Assembly (NCBI RefSeq): GCF_002723835.1 | Contig: NZ_BEWG01000115.1 | Coordinates: 102,565-166,564, forward strand | Direction: 5' to 3' | Source: Mycobacterium sp. shizuoka-1 | GTDB lineage: Bacteria; Actinomycetota; Actinomycetes; Mycobacteriales; Mycobacteriaceae | Length of the DNA stretch: 64,000 nt | In this document: positions 7,306 through 15,905 of the stretch, one piece after another | How the letters are laid out: each line of letters begins with the position of its first letter | Numbering within the stretch: position 1 is the stretch's first letter | The notes under the pieces: model-generated | The model's input: the letters and a program-made list of their open reading frames with translations, nothing else | What the model was told of the DNA's origin: nothing | Databases searched by the model: none | Position numbers and translations under genes: made by a program

Positions 7306-8466
7306 ATGGCGGGAAATCCGGATTTCGACGTGTTCAAGTTGCCCGAGGAGCACGACGAGTTGCGGGCGGCGATTCGGGCGTTGGCCGAAAAAGAGATCGC
7401 GCCGTACGCGGCGGACTGCGACGAGAACTCGCGGTTCCCGCAGGAGGCGTTGGATGCGCTGAACGCGTCGGGATTCAACGCGGTGCACGTGCCCGAGGAG
7501 TACGGCGGGCAGGGTGCCGACTCGGTGGCCGCATGCATCGTCATCGAGGAGGTCGCCCGGGTCGACGCGTCGGCGTCGCTGATCCCGGCGGTCAACAAGC
7601 TCGGCACCATGGGTTTGATCCTGCGCGGATCCGACGAGCTGAAGAGCAAGGTGCTGCCGTCGATCGCCTCCGGTGAGGCGATGGCGTCGTATGCGCTGTC
7701 CGAGCGAGAGGCCGGCAGCGACGCGGCGTCGATGCGTACCCGCGCCAAGGCCGATGGCGACGACTGGATCCTCAACGGAGCCAAGGCGTGGATCACCAAC
7801 GGCGGCAAGTCATCCTGGTACACGGTGATGGCGGTGACCGATCCCGACAAGGGCGCCAACGGCATCTCGGCGTTCATGGTCCACATCGACGACGAGGGCT
7901 TCACCATCGGGCCCAAGGAACGCAAGCTGGGGATCAAGGGCTCGCCGACCACCGAGCTGTACTTCGAGAACTGCCGCATCCCGGGCGACCGGATGGTCGG
8001 CGACCCGGGTACCGGGTTCAAAACGGCGCTGGCCACCCTCGACCACACCCGCCCGACGATCGGCGCCCAAGCCGTCGGCATCGCGCAGGGCGCGCTGGAC
8101 GCGGCGATCGCCTACACCAAGGACCGCAAGCAGTTCGGCTCGTCGATCAGCAGCTTCCAGGGTGTGCAGTTCATGCTCGCCGACATGGCGATGAAGGTCG
8201 AAGCCGCCCGGCTGATGGTGTACTCGGCCGCGGCCCGCGCCGAGCGCGGTGAGCACGACCTCGGGTTCATCTCGGCCGCGTCGAAGTGCTTCGCCTCCGA
8301 CGTCGCGATGGAGGTGACCACCGACGCCGTGCAGTTGTTCGGCGGCGCCGGCTACACCGTGGACTTCCCGGTCGAGCGCATGATGCGCGACGCCAAGATC
8401 ACCCAGATCTACGAGGGCACCAACCAGATTCAGCGGGTTGTGATGTCCCGCGCGCTGCTGCGCTAG
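7306..8466 (+). CDS. fadE25: Acyl-CoA dehydrogenase
   Basis: A 386-residue FAD-dependent acyl-CoA dehydrogenase for the first step of fatty-acid beta-oxidation. The three family domains are intact: N-terminal helices, a middle beta domain with YALSEREAGSDAA and WITNGGKSSW (FAD/substrate contacts), and a C-terminal helical domain with DRKQFGSSI. The catalytic glutamate lies in YEGTNQIQR near the end. The ATG at 7306 follows AGGAGG with five bases between, better than the GTG three bases earlier. It corresponds to fadE25 (Rv3274c). Its stop overlaps the convergent birA stop by four bases. Confidence 0.93.
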   Translation: MAGNPDFDVFKLPEEHDELRAAIRALAEKEIAPYAADCDENSRFPQEALDALNASGFNAVHVPEEYGGQGADSVAACIVIEEVARVDASASLIPAVNKLGTMGLILRGSDELKSKVLPSIASGEAMASYALSEREAGSDAASMRTRAKADGDDWILNGAKAWITNGGKSSWYTVMAVTDPDKGANGISAFMVHIDDEGFTIGPKERKLGIKGSPTTELYFENCRIPGDRMVGDPGTGFKTALATLDHTRPTIGAQAVGIAQGALDAAIAYTKDRKQFGSSISSFQGVQFMLADMAMKVEAARLMVYSAAARAERGEHDLGFISAASKCFASDVAMEVTTDAVQLFGGAGYTVDFPVERMMRDAKITQIYEGTNQIQRVVMSRALLR

Positions 8467-9257
8467 TCGGGTTGCTCGGCCGGTCGCAGGTGGGTGATGT
8501 CGCCGGCCGACACCGTGACGACCTCGGTGCCGGTGTCGATACTCAGCCGGCCCAGGGCGTCGATATCGCTTGCAACACCGGTGATCTCGCGATCGCCGGG
8601 CAGGATGGCCCGCACCTGGCTACCCAGAGTGAGGCTGCGGCTGCGGTAGTCGGCGACCAGGGCCGGGTCGGGACCGTGCGCCGCCTGCCACGCCTGGATG
8701 CGCGCGGTCAGCTCGCGCAGGATCGCTGCGATCAGGACGTCGCGGTCCAGCATCTGCGCCCCCAGCATCTGCAGTGAGGTGGCCCGGGGGTCGGGTGCCT
8801 CCGCCGCAGTCAACGTCACGTTGAGGCCGAGGCCCACCACGATGATCGGATCGGGGGCGGCCACCTCGGCCAGGATGCCGGCGAGCTTGCCGCTGCCCAC
8901 CAGCACATCGTTGGGCCACTTCACGCCGGCCTCGACGCCGGTACTGGTTCGGACGGCGTCGACCAGTGCCACGCCGGTGAGCAGCGGCAGCCAGCCCCAC
9001 GCCTCGGCTGGGACTCCGTCGGCGGCCACGCCGACCGACAGCGCGATCTGTGAGCGCGGTGGCGCCGACCAGCTGCGGCCGTTGCGGCCGCGGCCTGCGC
9101 TCTGGTGTTCGGCGAGCAGCACCGCGCCGCGGATGTCCTCACCGGCGGCATGCCGGGCCAGCAAGTCGGCATTGGTGGAACCGGTCTCGTCGACCACGTC
9201 GATGCGCCCGGGGACGTGGTCTCGGATCGCGCTGAGATTCAGTGGGGCTCGGTGCAC
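8463..9257 (-). CDS. birA: Biotin-[acetyl-CoA-carboxylase] ligase (class I, no HTH)
   Basis: A 264-residue biotin protein ligase, the enzyme that biotinylates AccA3 and other carboxylases. Motifs seen: GSTNADLL at the start of the catalytic domain, the biotinyl-AMP loop GRGRNGRSW, KWPNDVLVGSGKLAGIL, and a small C-terminal SH3-like domain (about 215-260). There is no N-terminal helix-turn-helix, so it is unlikely to act as a repressor. The start is GTG 9257. In M. tuberculosis birA sits beside accD5; here it is about 4 kb away, last in the lcp1 operon, 21 bases after a CDF-like gene. Confidence 0.92.
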   Translation of the reverse strand: MHRAPLNLSAIRDHVPGRIDVVDETGSTNADLLARHAAGEDIRGAVLLAEHQSAGRGRNGRSWSAPPRSQIALSVGVAADGVPAEAWGWLPLLTGVALVDAVRTSTGVEAGVKWPNDVLVGSGKLAGILAEVAAPDPIIVVGLGLNVTLTAAEAPDPRATSLQMLGAQMLDRDVLIAAILRELTARIQAWQAAHGPDPALVADYRSRSLTLGSQVRAILPGDREITGVASDIDALGRLSIDTGTEVVTVSAGDITHLRPAEQPD

Positions 9258-9278
9258 CCACGGCAGCCTAGTGCTGCC

Positions 9279-10256
9279 TCAGGGCGTGGCATGGATGGGC
9301 AACGCGCTGAACACCAGCGTGAGCCGTAGTGGGCCGATCCGATTCCGCAGTTCGGTGAACGTCCGCGCGCGCAGTTCGTCCTGCTCGTCGACAGACATCG
9401 TGCCGGTGTAGGACACCCGCAGATCCACCTCGGTGGTCTTGCCTCGGCTGATCGCCAGCGCGTCGACCAGGGTCAGTTCGTGGTCGAGCTCGTGGGCGTG
9501 TTCTTCGGCGACGGCAGCGATCGCGGCGCGCACGGCCGCGTCGAGTTCAGGATCGGCGCGCCGTCCCGACAGTCGGCCGAACTCGAGGCGGATCTGCCGG
9601 ATGGGCTCGCCCACCAGCAGCGCGCACAGGATCAGCACGATGATGCTGTCGGCGATGTCCTTGATGTTGAAGGTCGCCGACGTGACAACGGTGCCCTCCG
9701 GCAGCACGGCGACGACCACCAGGGAGGCGCAGATGCCCCCGCTGATGAGGGCCTCCATCTTGGCCGCGGTGGCCTCGACCTTCAGCAGGGCGGATGCACC
9801 GCCCACCGAGCGATTGTTGCGTTCGTGGTTCCACTTGAGCCCGAAGCAGATCAGCACGCACACCGCGGTGTAGATGGCGGCGAGCCCGAATTCCGGCTCG
9901 GATCCCTTACGAGTGATCAGGTAGTCGATCACCTTGATCGAGTTCGTCACCACCCCGACGATGACCACGCCCAGGATCATCAGCGAACGGAACAGTGCGT
10001 AGAGATTCTCCAGTGCCAGCCGGCCGTACGGGCTGTCGACATCGGCGGGCTTGGCCGCGGTGACCGCCAGCCGGGCCGCGATGAACGCCGCTGCCGCGTT
10101 GATGAGCGAGATGACACCGTCGAGCTGGGTGGCCGACACCCGGGTGATGGCGTAGATGGCGAAGCCGAGCACCGCAAGGCCGACCATGGTGACCATGTAG
10201 GCGTACAGACTGCGCCGTTCGGCCCGCAGGACCGCGGCCTCCGACGTGCCCGTCAT
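9279..10256 (-). CDS. CDF-like membrane protein with altered metal-site residues
   Basis: A 325-residue protein with about five to six hydrophobic segments and a soluble C-terminal domain, laid out like a cation diffusion facilitator (ZnT/FieF). The loop SPYGRLALENLYALF matches the CDF HPYGxGrxEalaaL signature. The transmembrane metal sites are changed: the second aspartate of the first site becomes asparagine (LDGVISLIN), and the HxxxD of the second site reads AKMEALISG with neither His nor Asp. It may no longer move Zn or Fe, or may serve another purpose. The ATG at 10256 overlaps the upstream stop by four bases. I found no counterpart at this place in the M. tuberculosis order I remember. 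Confidence 0.7.
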   Translation of the reverse strand: MTGTSEAAVLRAERRSLYAYMVTMVGLAVLGFAIYAITRVSATQLDGVISLINAAAAFIAARLAVTAAKPADVDSPYGRLALENLYALFRSLMILGVVIVGVVTNSIKVIDYLITRKGSEPEFGLAAIYTAVCVLICFGLKWNHERNNRSVGGASALLKVEATAAKMEALISGGICASLVVVAVLPEGTVVTSATFNIKDIADSIIVLILCALLVGEPIRQIRLEFGRLSGRRADPELDAAVRAAIAAVAEEHAHELDHELTLVDALAISRGKTTEVDLRVSYTGTMSVDEQDELRARTFTELRNRIGPLRLTLVFSALPIHATP

Positions 10257-10960
10257 CGGTCGCGGGTGACTTTCTCGGTCGATCGCCGACGCTCCAGCGC
10301 CGAAGGATCGGGATTGGCCACCTGCACCAGCGACGCACCGGCGACGAACACCGCCAGCAGGTGAGCCACCACCTCGTCGGGCGTCGACCACGGCAGTGAC
10401 GACATCACCCGGTCGTCGGCGGTGATACCGGACTTCTCGGCGGAATCCCATGCCGCCGAGAGCACTTCGTCGACCGATCGGCCCTCCAGCGCGGGTCCGG
10501 GCGCGGTCTCGGTGATGAACTGATCGCCGTGCACGCGCACCGCTGTCGCGTAGTCGGTCACTCCGACCGGGAGATCCGGTACCGGCTTGCCGAACGGGTC
10601 CAGTGACAGCACGGCGACCTCACCGCCGGCCGCCGCCTCGTCGGCCTCGTCGAGCCGCTCGGCGGTGCACAGCGCGAGATCGGCGGCCCCGGAGAGTACG
10701 ACCTCGGCGCCGATCCACCACACGCCGAGCAGGACGGCCGCCGTCTGCCAGTGTGCGGGCAACAGCACTGCCACCCGGCTGCCCGGTCCGGCGCCGAGTT
10801 CGTCGCGGAGCAGGTTGGCGGTCTTGGCCGCCCAGTTGGCCAGCGTCACCGTCGAGCACTCGATGCGCTCCCCGGTCGCGTCGTCGTAGAAGGTGATCCG
10901 CGGACCCATCGGGTCGGACTTGAGCAGTGGATCGAGCACTGCTGCAGTCAGATTGGTCAT
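10253..10960 (-). CDS. TIGR03089 family protein (AMP-binding-like, truncated)
   Basis: A 235-residue protein resembling only the N-terminal part of acyl-CoA synthetases/AMP-dependent ligases: RITFYDDATGERIE, the TLANWAAKTANLL helix, and a VAVLLPAHWQTAAVLLG segment. The P-loop and later adenylation motifs are missing, which is normal for the TIGR03089 family restricted to actinobacteria (Rv3268 type). Its function is unknown and it is probably not catalytic by itself. ATG 10960 overlaps the stop of the upstream lcp1 (ATGA), and its own stop overlaps the CDF-like gene, so it sits inside a tightly coupled operon. Confidence 0.82.
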   Translation of the reverse strand: MTNLTAAVLDPLLKSDPMGPRITFYDDATGERIECSTVTLANWAAKTANLLRDELGAGPGSRVAVLLPAHWQTAAVLLGVWWIGAEVVLSGAADLALCTAERLDEADEAAAGGEVAVLSLDPFGKPVPDLPVGVTDYATAVRVHGDQFITETAPGPALEGRSVDEVLSAAWDSAEKSGITADDRVMSSLPWSTPDEVVAHLLAVFVAGASLVQVANPDPSALERRRSTEKVTRDR

Positions 10961-12456
10961 CAGTTGACGCACTTGGGGTCGTCCGACCCCGCGGTGATGA
11001 TGGGCGACGGCGGAGGAGCCGTGCCGTCACCGGCCTGGCCGGCCGCCTGGCTGACCGTCGCCGAGGTCGGCAGCGAGCCCTCCAGACCGGAACCGGGGCC
11101 GGTGTAGTCGCTGGACAACACCACCCGCACGGTTCCCGCCGGAATGGCTCCGTCGGCCACCACGGGCAGTCCGCCGAGCTCCTTGGCGACCGCCTGGGCG
11201 CCGAGATCGTCTTCCTTGGCCGCCTGTACCTGGCTGCGGGCCACGTGGTCCTTGTCGTTGTTACCGACATCACCGGAACCGAAGCCCTTGGCGCTCAACA
11301 CCTCCGAGACTGCGCCGGCCAGACCGTTGATGTCGGTGTCGTTGATCACGTCGGCCTTCGTCTGGTCCGGGGAGTAGGCGATCTTCTCCGTCTTGCCCTC
11401 CGCCTGGTCGTGCAGCAGGCTGGCCACCCACTCCTGCACCTGAACGGGATCGACCCGGACCACCGACTGCATGCCGTCGTCGCTCCAGCCGGCCTCGTCG
11501 AGAACCGGGATGGTCGCGAACGCCACATTGCCGCCCGCGAGGTGCTCGAGCTGCTTGATGAAATCCATGATGTCCCAGCCCGAGGACAGCACCACCGAGC
11601 GCTGGATCGCGTCCTGGAGCCGGTTCAGGGTCGACGGGCTGGTCAAGGTCTTACCGGAAATCACCTGGTGGGCAAGCGATGCCATGACCACCTGCTGACG
11701 GACCACCCGGTCGAGATCGCCACGGGGCAGGTCGTGACGCTGCCGGACGAAGCTCAAGGCCTGCGGCCCGTTGAGCTTCTGCCAGCCGGCCGGGAAGTCG
11801 GCACCGGAAAGAGGTTCGTAGACAGCATCTTTCAAACACACGTCGACTCCGCCGAGTGCGTCGGTGATCAGCGAGAATCCCAGCAGACCGATCTCGGCGT
11901 AGTGGTCGACCGTGACACCGGTGAGATCGGCCACGGTGGTGATCAGCGCCTCACGACCGGCCTCGACGGCCTTGGGCTCGGCCTCGGCAGGGTCGACACC
12001 CTGCTGCTCGACGAGCTCCTTCATCTTCTCCAGCTTCACCTGGCCGTAGACCCCGTTGATCTTGGTCTTGCCCAGGCCGGGGGCTTTGACATAGGAGTCG
12101 CGGGGGATCGAGATCGCGGTGGCGGACTTCCCGTTGTTCGGGATGCGCACCAGGATGATCGTGTCGGTGTTCGTCGACACGTCGTCGCCCGCGTGCAGGG
12201 CCGCGAGCTCCTCTTCCGACAACGGATTGCCGTGCGCGTCGGTGCGGCTGTCCATGCCCACCAGCAGGATGTCGATCGCGCCATCCTGACCGCCGCCGCC
12301 GAGCGCCGCGGTGCTCATGTGGAAGATGCCGTTCTCGAAGGACCGGATCTTGCCCCACGCCACACCGGTGCCGACCATCACCATCACGGCGATCAGCGCG
12401 AGCACCGTACGGGTCACCCGCTGGGCGCCCGTCAGTGCTTCGGAGTCAGCAGGCAT
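10960..12456 (-). CDS. lcp1: LytR-CpsA-Psr family ligase (arabinogalactan-peptidoglycan attachment)
   Basis: A 498-residue membrane-anchored LCP protein. Residues about 17-36 form a signal-anchor helix. The LCP domain (about 60-250) shows DILLVGMDSR, the NTDTIILVRI and SIPRDSYV strands with the conserved Arg/Asp, LGGVDVCL and FVRQRHDLPRGDLDRV. The C-terminal 110 residues look like a LytR_C domain and end in a Pro/Ser-rich tail. The mycobacterial orthologue (Rv3267) is the ligase joining arabinogalactan to peptidoglycan, which fits the divergent rmlD-wbbL genes making the rhamnosyl linker of that polymer. Confidence 0.9.
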   Translation of the reverse strand: MPADSEALTGAQRVTRTVLALIAVMVMVGTGVAWGKIRSFENGIFHMSTAALGGGGQDGAIDILLVGMDSRTDAHGNPLSEEELAALHAGDDVSTNTDTIILVRIPNNGKSATAISIPRDSYVKAPGLGKTKINGVYGQVKLEKMKELVEQQGVDPAEAEPKAVEAGREALITTVADLTGVTVDHYAEIGLLGFSLITDALGGVDVCLKDAVYEPLSGADFPAGWQKLNGPQALSFVRQRHDLPRGDLDRVVRQQVVMASLAHQVISGKTLTSPSTLNRLQDAIQRSVVLSSGWDIMDFIKQLEHLAGGNVAFATIPVLDEAGWSDDGMQSVVRVDPVQVQEWVASLLHDQAEGKTEKIAYSPDQTKADVINDTDINGLAGAVSEVLSAKGFGSGDVGNNDKDHVARSQVQAAKEDDLGAQAVAKELGGLPVVADGAIPAGTVRVVLSSDYTGPGSGLEGSLPTSATVSQAAGQAGDGTAPPPSPIITAGSDDPKCVN

Positions 12457-12523
12457 CAGCCCAGGCTACTGGGGAGATGGGCGCAAGCCGGGTAGCCGAA
12501 ACCGGCGTGCCAGACTCGTCTGT

Positions 12524-13402
12524 GTGGCAGCGCGCATCGTGATCACCGGCGCCGGTGGCCAGGTCGGGCGGTTTCTCGCAGGTGAGGCGGCCCGCCGAGG
12601 CCACGAGGTCAGCGCGCTGACCCACCGGCAGTGGGACATCGCCGACCCGGCCGCCGCGCAGCGATTCATCACCGAAGGTGACCTGGTCGTCAACTGTGCG
12701 GCGATCACCGACGTCGACGCCGCGGAGGCCGACCCCGACACCGCCTATGCCGTGAACACCGGCGGAGCCGAGAACATCGCGCACGCCTGCGCCCGAGTCG
12801 GCGCGCAGCTGGTGCACATCTCCACCGACTACGTGTTCTCCGGCGAGCAGCGGCACCCCTATGAGGTCGGCGACGAGACCGCGCCGTGCAACGTCTACGG
12901 ACGCACCAAGCTGGCCGGCGAACTGGCCGTCCTGGCCGCCATGCCCGACGCGCACGTCGTGCGCACCTCCTGGGTGTACACCGGTGGCGCCGGCACCGAC
13001 GTGGTCGCGGGCCTGCGCCGGCTGGCCGCCACCGAGGCGACCGTGGACGCGGTCGACGACCAGATCGGGTCGCCCACCTACGTCAAAGACCTGGTGGACG
13101 CGCTTCTCCAGATCGGTCTCGGCAGCATGCGCGAGCCGGTCCTGCACGTCGCCGACGAAGGTGCGTGCACCCGGTACGAGCAGGCCAGGGCCGTGTTCGA
13201 AGAGCTGGGTGCCGACCCGGACCGGGTCCGGCCGGTCAGCTCCGCACAGTCCGCCCGTCGGGCACCGCGCCCGGCCTATTCGGCCCTGTCGATGGCGATG
13301 TCGGTGCGCGCCGGGGTCAGCCCGCCCCGGCCGTGGCGCGCGGCGCTGGCCGAGGCGCTTGCTCAACCCGTCGACGACGGACAGTTACCCTCTACGCCGT
13401 GA
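12524..13402 (+). CDS. rmlD: dTDP-4-dehydrorhamnose reductase
   Basis: A 292-residue extended SDR that reduces dTDP-4-keto-rhamnose to dTDP-L-rhamnose for the galactan linker. It shows the Rossmann loop ITGAGGQVGRFL, the HISTDYVFSG strand and the catalytic YGRTKLAGE (YxxxK). The start is set at GTG 12524, directly before the Rossmann strand; the longer frame upstream is antisense to lcp1. It ends in a four-base overlap (GTGA) with wbbL. Confidence 0.93.
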   Translation: MAARIVITGAGGQVGRFLAGEAARRGHEVSALTHRQWDIADPAAAQRFITEGDLVVNCAAITDVDAAEADPDTAYAVNTGGAENIAHACARVGAQLVHISTDYVFSGEQRHPYEVGDETAPCNVYGRTKLAGELAVLAAMPDAHVVRTSWVYTGGAGTDVVAGLRRLAATEATVDAVDDQIGSPTYVKDLVDALLQIGLGSMREPVLHVADEGACTRYEQARAVFEELGADPDRVRPVSSAQSARRAPRPAYSALSMAMSVRAGVSPPRPWRAALAEALAQPVDDGQLPSTP

Positions 13403-14274
13403 CGTCGAGCCGCCCCCTGACCGTGGTCACGGTGACGTACTCGCCGGGCTCCCATCTCGATCGCTTCCTGTCGTCGCTGACCGTGGCCACCGACCGCCCG
13501 GTGACGGTCGTGCTGGCCGACAACGGGTCCACCGACGGCGCCCCGGAAGAAGCGGTCGAGCGCTACCCCGGGACCACGCTGCTGCGCACCGGTGCCAACC
13601 TCGGCTACGGCAGCGCCGCCAACCGCGGGGTGGCCAGCGCCCCGGCCGACGACGAGTTCGTGATCGTGGCCAACCCCGACGTGGTCTGGGGCCCCAACAG
13701 CATCGACGAGCTCCTCGAGGCTGCCGAGCGCTGGCCGCGCGCCGCGACACTGGGACCCCTGGTCCGCGATCCCGACGGAGCCGTCTACCCGTCGGCCCGG
13801 CACCTGCCCAGCCTGGTGCGCGGCGGGATGCACGCCGTCGTCGGGTTCGTCTGGAAAACCAACCCGTGGACCCGGGCCTACCGGCAGGAATACCTCGAGC
13901 CCACCGAACGGCCGGTGGGGTGGCTGTCGGGCTCCTGTCTGCTGATCCGACGCGCGGCGTTCGACCAGGTGGGCGGCTTCGACGAGCGCTACTTCATGTA
14001 TATGGAAGACGTCGACCTCGGCGACCGGCTGGGCCGGGCCGGCTGGCTCAACGTGTACGTGCCGTCGGCGGAAATCCTGCACGACAAAGGCCACTCGACG
14101 GGCCGTGACCCGGCCACCAATCTCCGGGCTCATCACCAGAGCACTTACATTTATCTGGCCGACCGCCATTTCGGCTGGTGGCGCGCGCCGCTGCGGTGGA
14201 CGATGAAGGGCGCGCTGAAGGTTCGGTCGCGCGCGGCGGTACGCAAGTCCCGCCGTGAGCTGGCGCAAAGGTAG
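13399..14274 (+). CDS. wbbL: dTDP-rhamnosyltransferase of the cell-wall linker
   Basis: A 291-residue GT2 (GT-A fold) glycosyltransferase that adds L-rhamnose to GlcNAc-PP-decaprenol, the second step of arabinogalactan linker synthesis. It shows VVTVTYSPG, VVLADNGSTDGAPE (nucleotide-binding Asp), EFVIVANPDV (DxD-like), GWLSGSCLLIRR, and MYMEDVDLGDRL (catalytic ED). The start is GTG 13399, overlapping the rmlD stop. It precedes manB by nine bases, so rmlD-wbbL-manB form one sugar-nucleotide operon, as in M. tuberculosis (Rv3266c-Rv3264c). Confidence 0.93.
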   Translation: MTSSRPLTVVTVTYSPGSHLDRFLSSLTVATDRPVTVVLADNGSTDGAPEEAVERYPGTTLLRTGANLGYGSAANRGVASAPADDEFVIVANPDVVWGPNSIDELLEAAERWPRAATLGPLVRDPDGAVYPSARHLPSLVRGGMHAVVGFVWKTNPWTRAYRQEYLEPTERPVGWLSGSCLLIRRAAFDQVGGFDERYFMYMEDVDLGDRLGRAGWLNVYVPSAEILHDKGHSTGRDPATNLRAHHQSTYIYLADRHFGWWRAPLRWTMKGALKVRSRAAVRKSRRELAQR

Positions 14275-14283
14275 GGGGCCTTG

Positions 14284-15369
14284 GTGAGTGACGTTGATCC
14301 GTCGAAAGTCGACGCGGTGGTGCTCGTCGGTGGGAAGGGCACCCGGCTCCGGCCGCTGACCCTGTCGGCCGCCAAGCCGATGCTGCCCACCGCCGGCCTG
14401 CCGTTTCTGACCCACCTGTTGTCCCGGATCGCCGAGGCCGGGATCGAGCACGTCATCCTGGGCACCTCGTACAAGGCGGCGACCTTCGAATCCGAGTTCG
14501 GCGACGGCTCCAAGCTCGGACTGCAGATCGAATACGTCACCGAGGAACACCCGCTGGGCACGGGCGGCGGCATCGCCAACGTCGTCCCGAAACTGCGCAA
14601 CGACACCGTGATGGTGTTCAACGGGGACGTGCTCTCCGGGATGGACCTGCGGCAGATGCTGTCGAGCCACTACGCGTCGCAGGCCGATCTGACCCTGCAC
14701 CTGGTGCGGGTCAGCGACCCGCGGGCGTTCGGATGTGTGCCCACCGACGCCGACGGCGTGGTGCAGGCCTTCCTGGAGAAGACCGAGGATCCGCCGTCCG
14801 ACCAGATCAACGCCGGCACCTACATCTTCAAGCGCGAAATCCTCGACCGGATCCCGCGCGGGCGGGAGGTGTCGGTGGAGCGCGAGATCTTCCCTGCGCT
14901 GCTGTCCGACGGCGTCAAGGTGTGCGGCTATGTCGACTCCAGTTACTGGCGAGACATGGGTACACCGGAAGACTTCGTCCGCGGCTCGGCCGACCTGGTG
15001 CGCGGACTGGCGCCCTCGCCGGCGCTGGGCGGGCGCCGCGGGGAGAGCCTGGTGCACGACGGGGCGTCGGTGTCGCCGGGAGCGGTCCTGGTCGGCGGGA
15101 CCGTGGTCGGCCGCGGCGCGGAGATCGGGCCGGGAGTCCGCCTGGACGGCGCGGTCGTCTTCGACGGCGCGCATATCGAGGCGGGCTCGGTGGTGGAACG
15201 TTCGATCGTCGGCGCCGGCGCCCGGATCGGACCGCGGGCGTTGATCCGTGACGGCATCATCGGCGACGGCGCCAACATCGGGGCACGTTGCGAACTGCTG
15301 CGCGGGGCGCGCGTGTGGCCCGGAGTCGTGATCCCGGACTGCGGAATCCGCTACTCGTCGGACATCTAG
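14284..15369 (+). CDS. manB: Mannose-1-phosphate guanylyltransferase
   Basis: A 361-residue nucleotidyltransferase making GDP-mannose for PIMs, lipoarabinomannan and mannosylated proteins. The N-terminal domain has the signature VLVGGKGTRLRPLT, VFNGDVLSG and EKTEDPP; the C-terminal half (about 250-361) is a left-handed beta-helix with hexapeptide repeats (VSPGAVLVGG, EIGPGVRLDG, RIGPRALIRDG). The GTG at 14284 has a good purine-rich RBS (aggtaggggg). It is the equivalent of Rv3264c, called manB in mycobacterial annotations and manC by function elsewhere. The final four bases overlap the convergent NUDIX gene. Confidence 0.92.
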   Translation: MSDVDPSKVDAVVLVGGKGTRLRPLTLSAAKPMLPTAGLPFLTHLLSRIAEAGIEHVILGTSYKAATFESEFGDGSKLGLQIEYVTEEHPLGTGGGIANVVPKLRNDTVMVFNGDVLSGMDLRQMLSSHYASQADLTLHLVRVSDPRAFGCVPTDADGVVQAFLEKTEDPPSDQINAGTYIFKREILDRIPRGREVSVEREIFPALLSDGVKVCGYVDSSYWRDMGTPEDFVRGSADLVRGLAPSPALGGRRGESLVHDGASVSPGAVLVGGTVVGRGAEIGPGVRLDGAVVFDGAHIEAGSVVERSIVGAGARIGPRALIRDGIIGDGANIGARCELLRGARVWPGVVIPDCGIRYSSDI

Positions 15370-15905
15370 TTTCGCGAGCGGCCGACGGCGACCAGGTGCG
15401 CCACCGCTGCGTCGATCCCGGCGGGCAGCGCATCGACCGGCCACCACCGCAGATCCAGGGATTCGTCACTGATCGCGATCACAGCGTCGGCCGGTGCCCT
15501 GGCGATGAACTGCAGATCCAGGTGACGGGTCGGCACCCCCAGCGAGCAGGTCAGCGCATGCACGTGAATGGCGCCCAGTGCGGCGTCGAGGCGCAGGCCC
15601 GCGATGCCCGATTCCTCGGTGGCCTCGCGCAGGGCGGCGGCCATGATGTCGGTATCGGAGTCCTCGCAGTGCCCACCGAGCTGCACCCACCGCCCGAGCC
15701 GCGGATGCAGGGTCAGCAGAACGTCGTCGCCGGAGTCGGACACCACCAGGGCGGAGGCGGTGATATGGCCGGGGACGCAGGCGCGCCGGCAGGCGTCGTC
15801 GCGCGCGTAGAGGAACGCCAGGACGGCCTCGCGTAGCGAATCCTGGCCGGAGTCGGGCGCGTCCCAGTTGCTCAGCAGGGCGATCGCCGAGTCCCGCACG
15901 GTCAT
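15366..15905 (-). CDS. NUDIX hydrolase
   Basis: A 179-residue NUDIX-fold protein. The NUDIX box spans about residues 77-99: GGHCEDSDTDI, then ALREATEESG, which contains the REATEESG metal-binding core. The usual glutamate five residues after the first glycine appears as Asp. The substrate is unknown; NUDIX enzymes cleave nucleoside diphosphate-X compounds. It is the third gene of the fbiA-fbiB unit, starting inside the fbiB stop (ATGA), so it may act on an F420- or GTP-linked intermediate, but that is inference from position only. Confidence 0.85.
   Translation of the reverse strand: MTVRDSAIALLSNWDAPDSGQDSLREAVLAFLYARDDACRRACVPGHITASALVVSDSGDDVLLTLHPRLGRWVQLGGHCEDSDTDIMAAALREATEESGIAGLRLDAALGAIHVHALTCSLGVPTRHLDLQFIARAPADAVIAISDESLDLRWWPVDALPAGIDAAVAHLVAVGRSRN

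Noticed and set aside
13363..15447. 694-codon minus-strand open frame opposite wbbL and manB
   Set aside because: High-GC shadow frame rich in Arg, His and Val-Asp-Gly repeats. Both plus-strand genes are well-supported enzymes.
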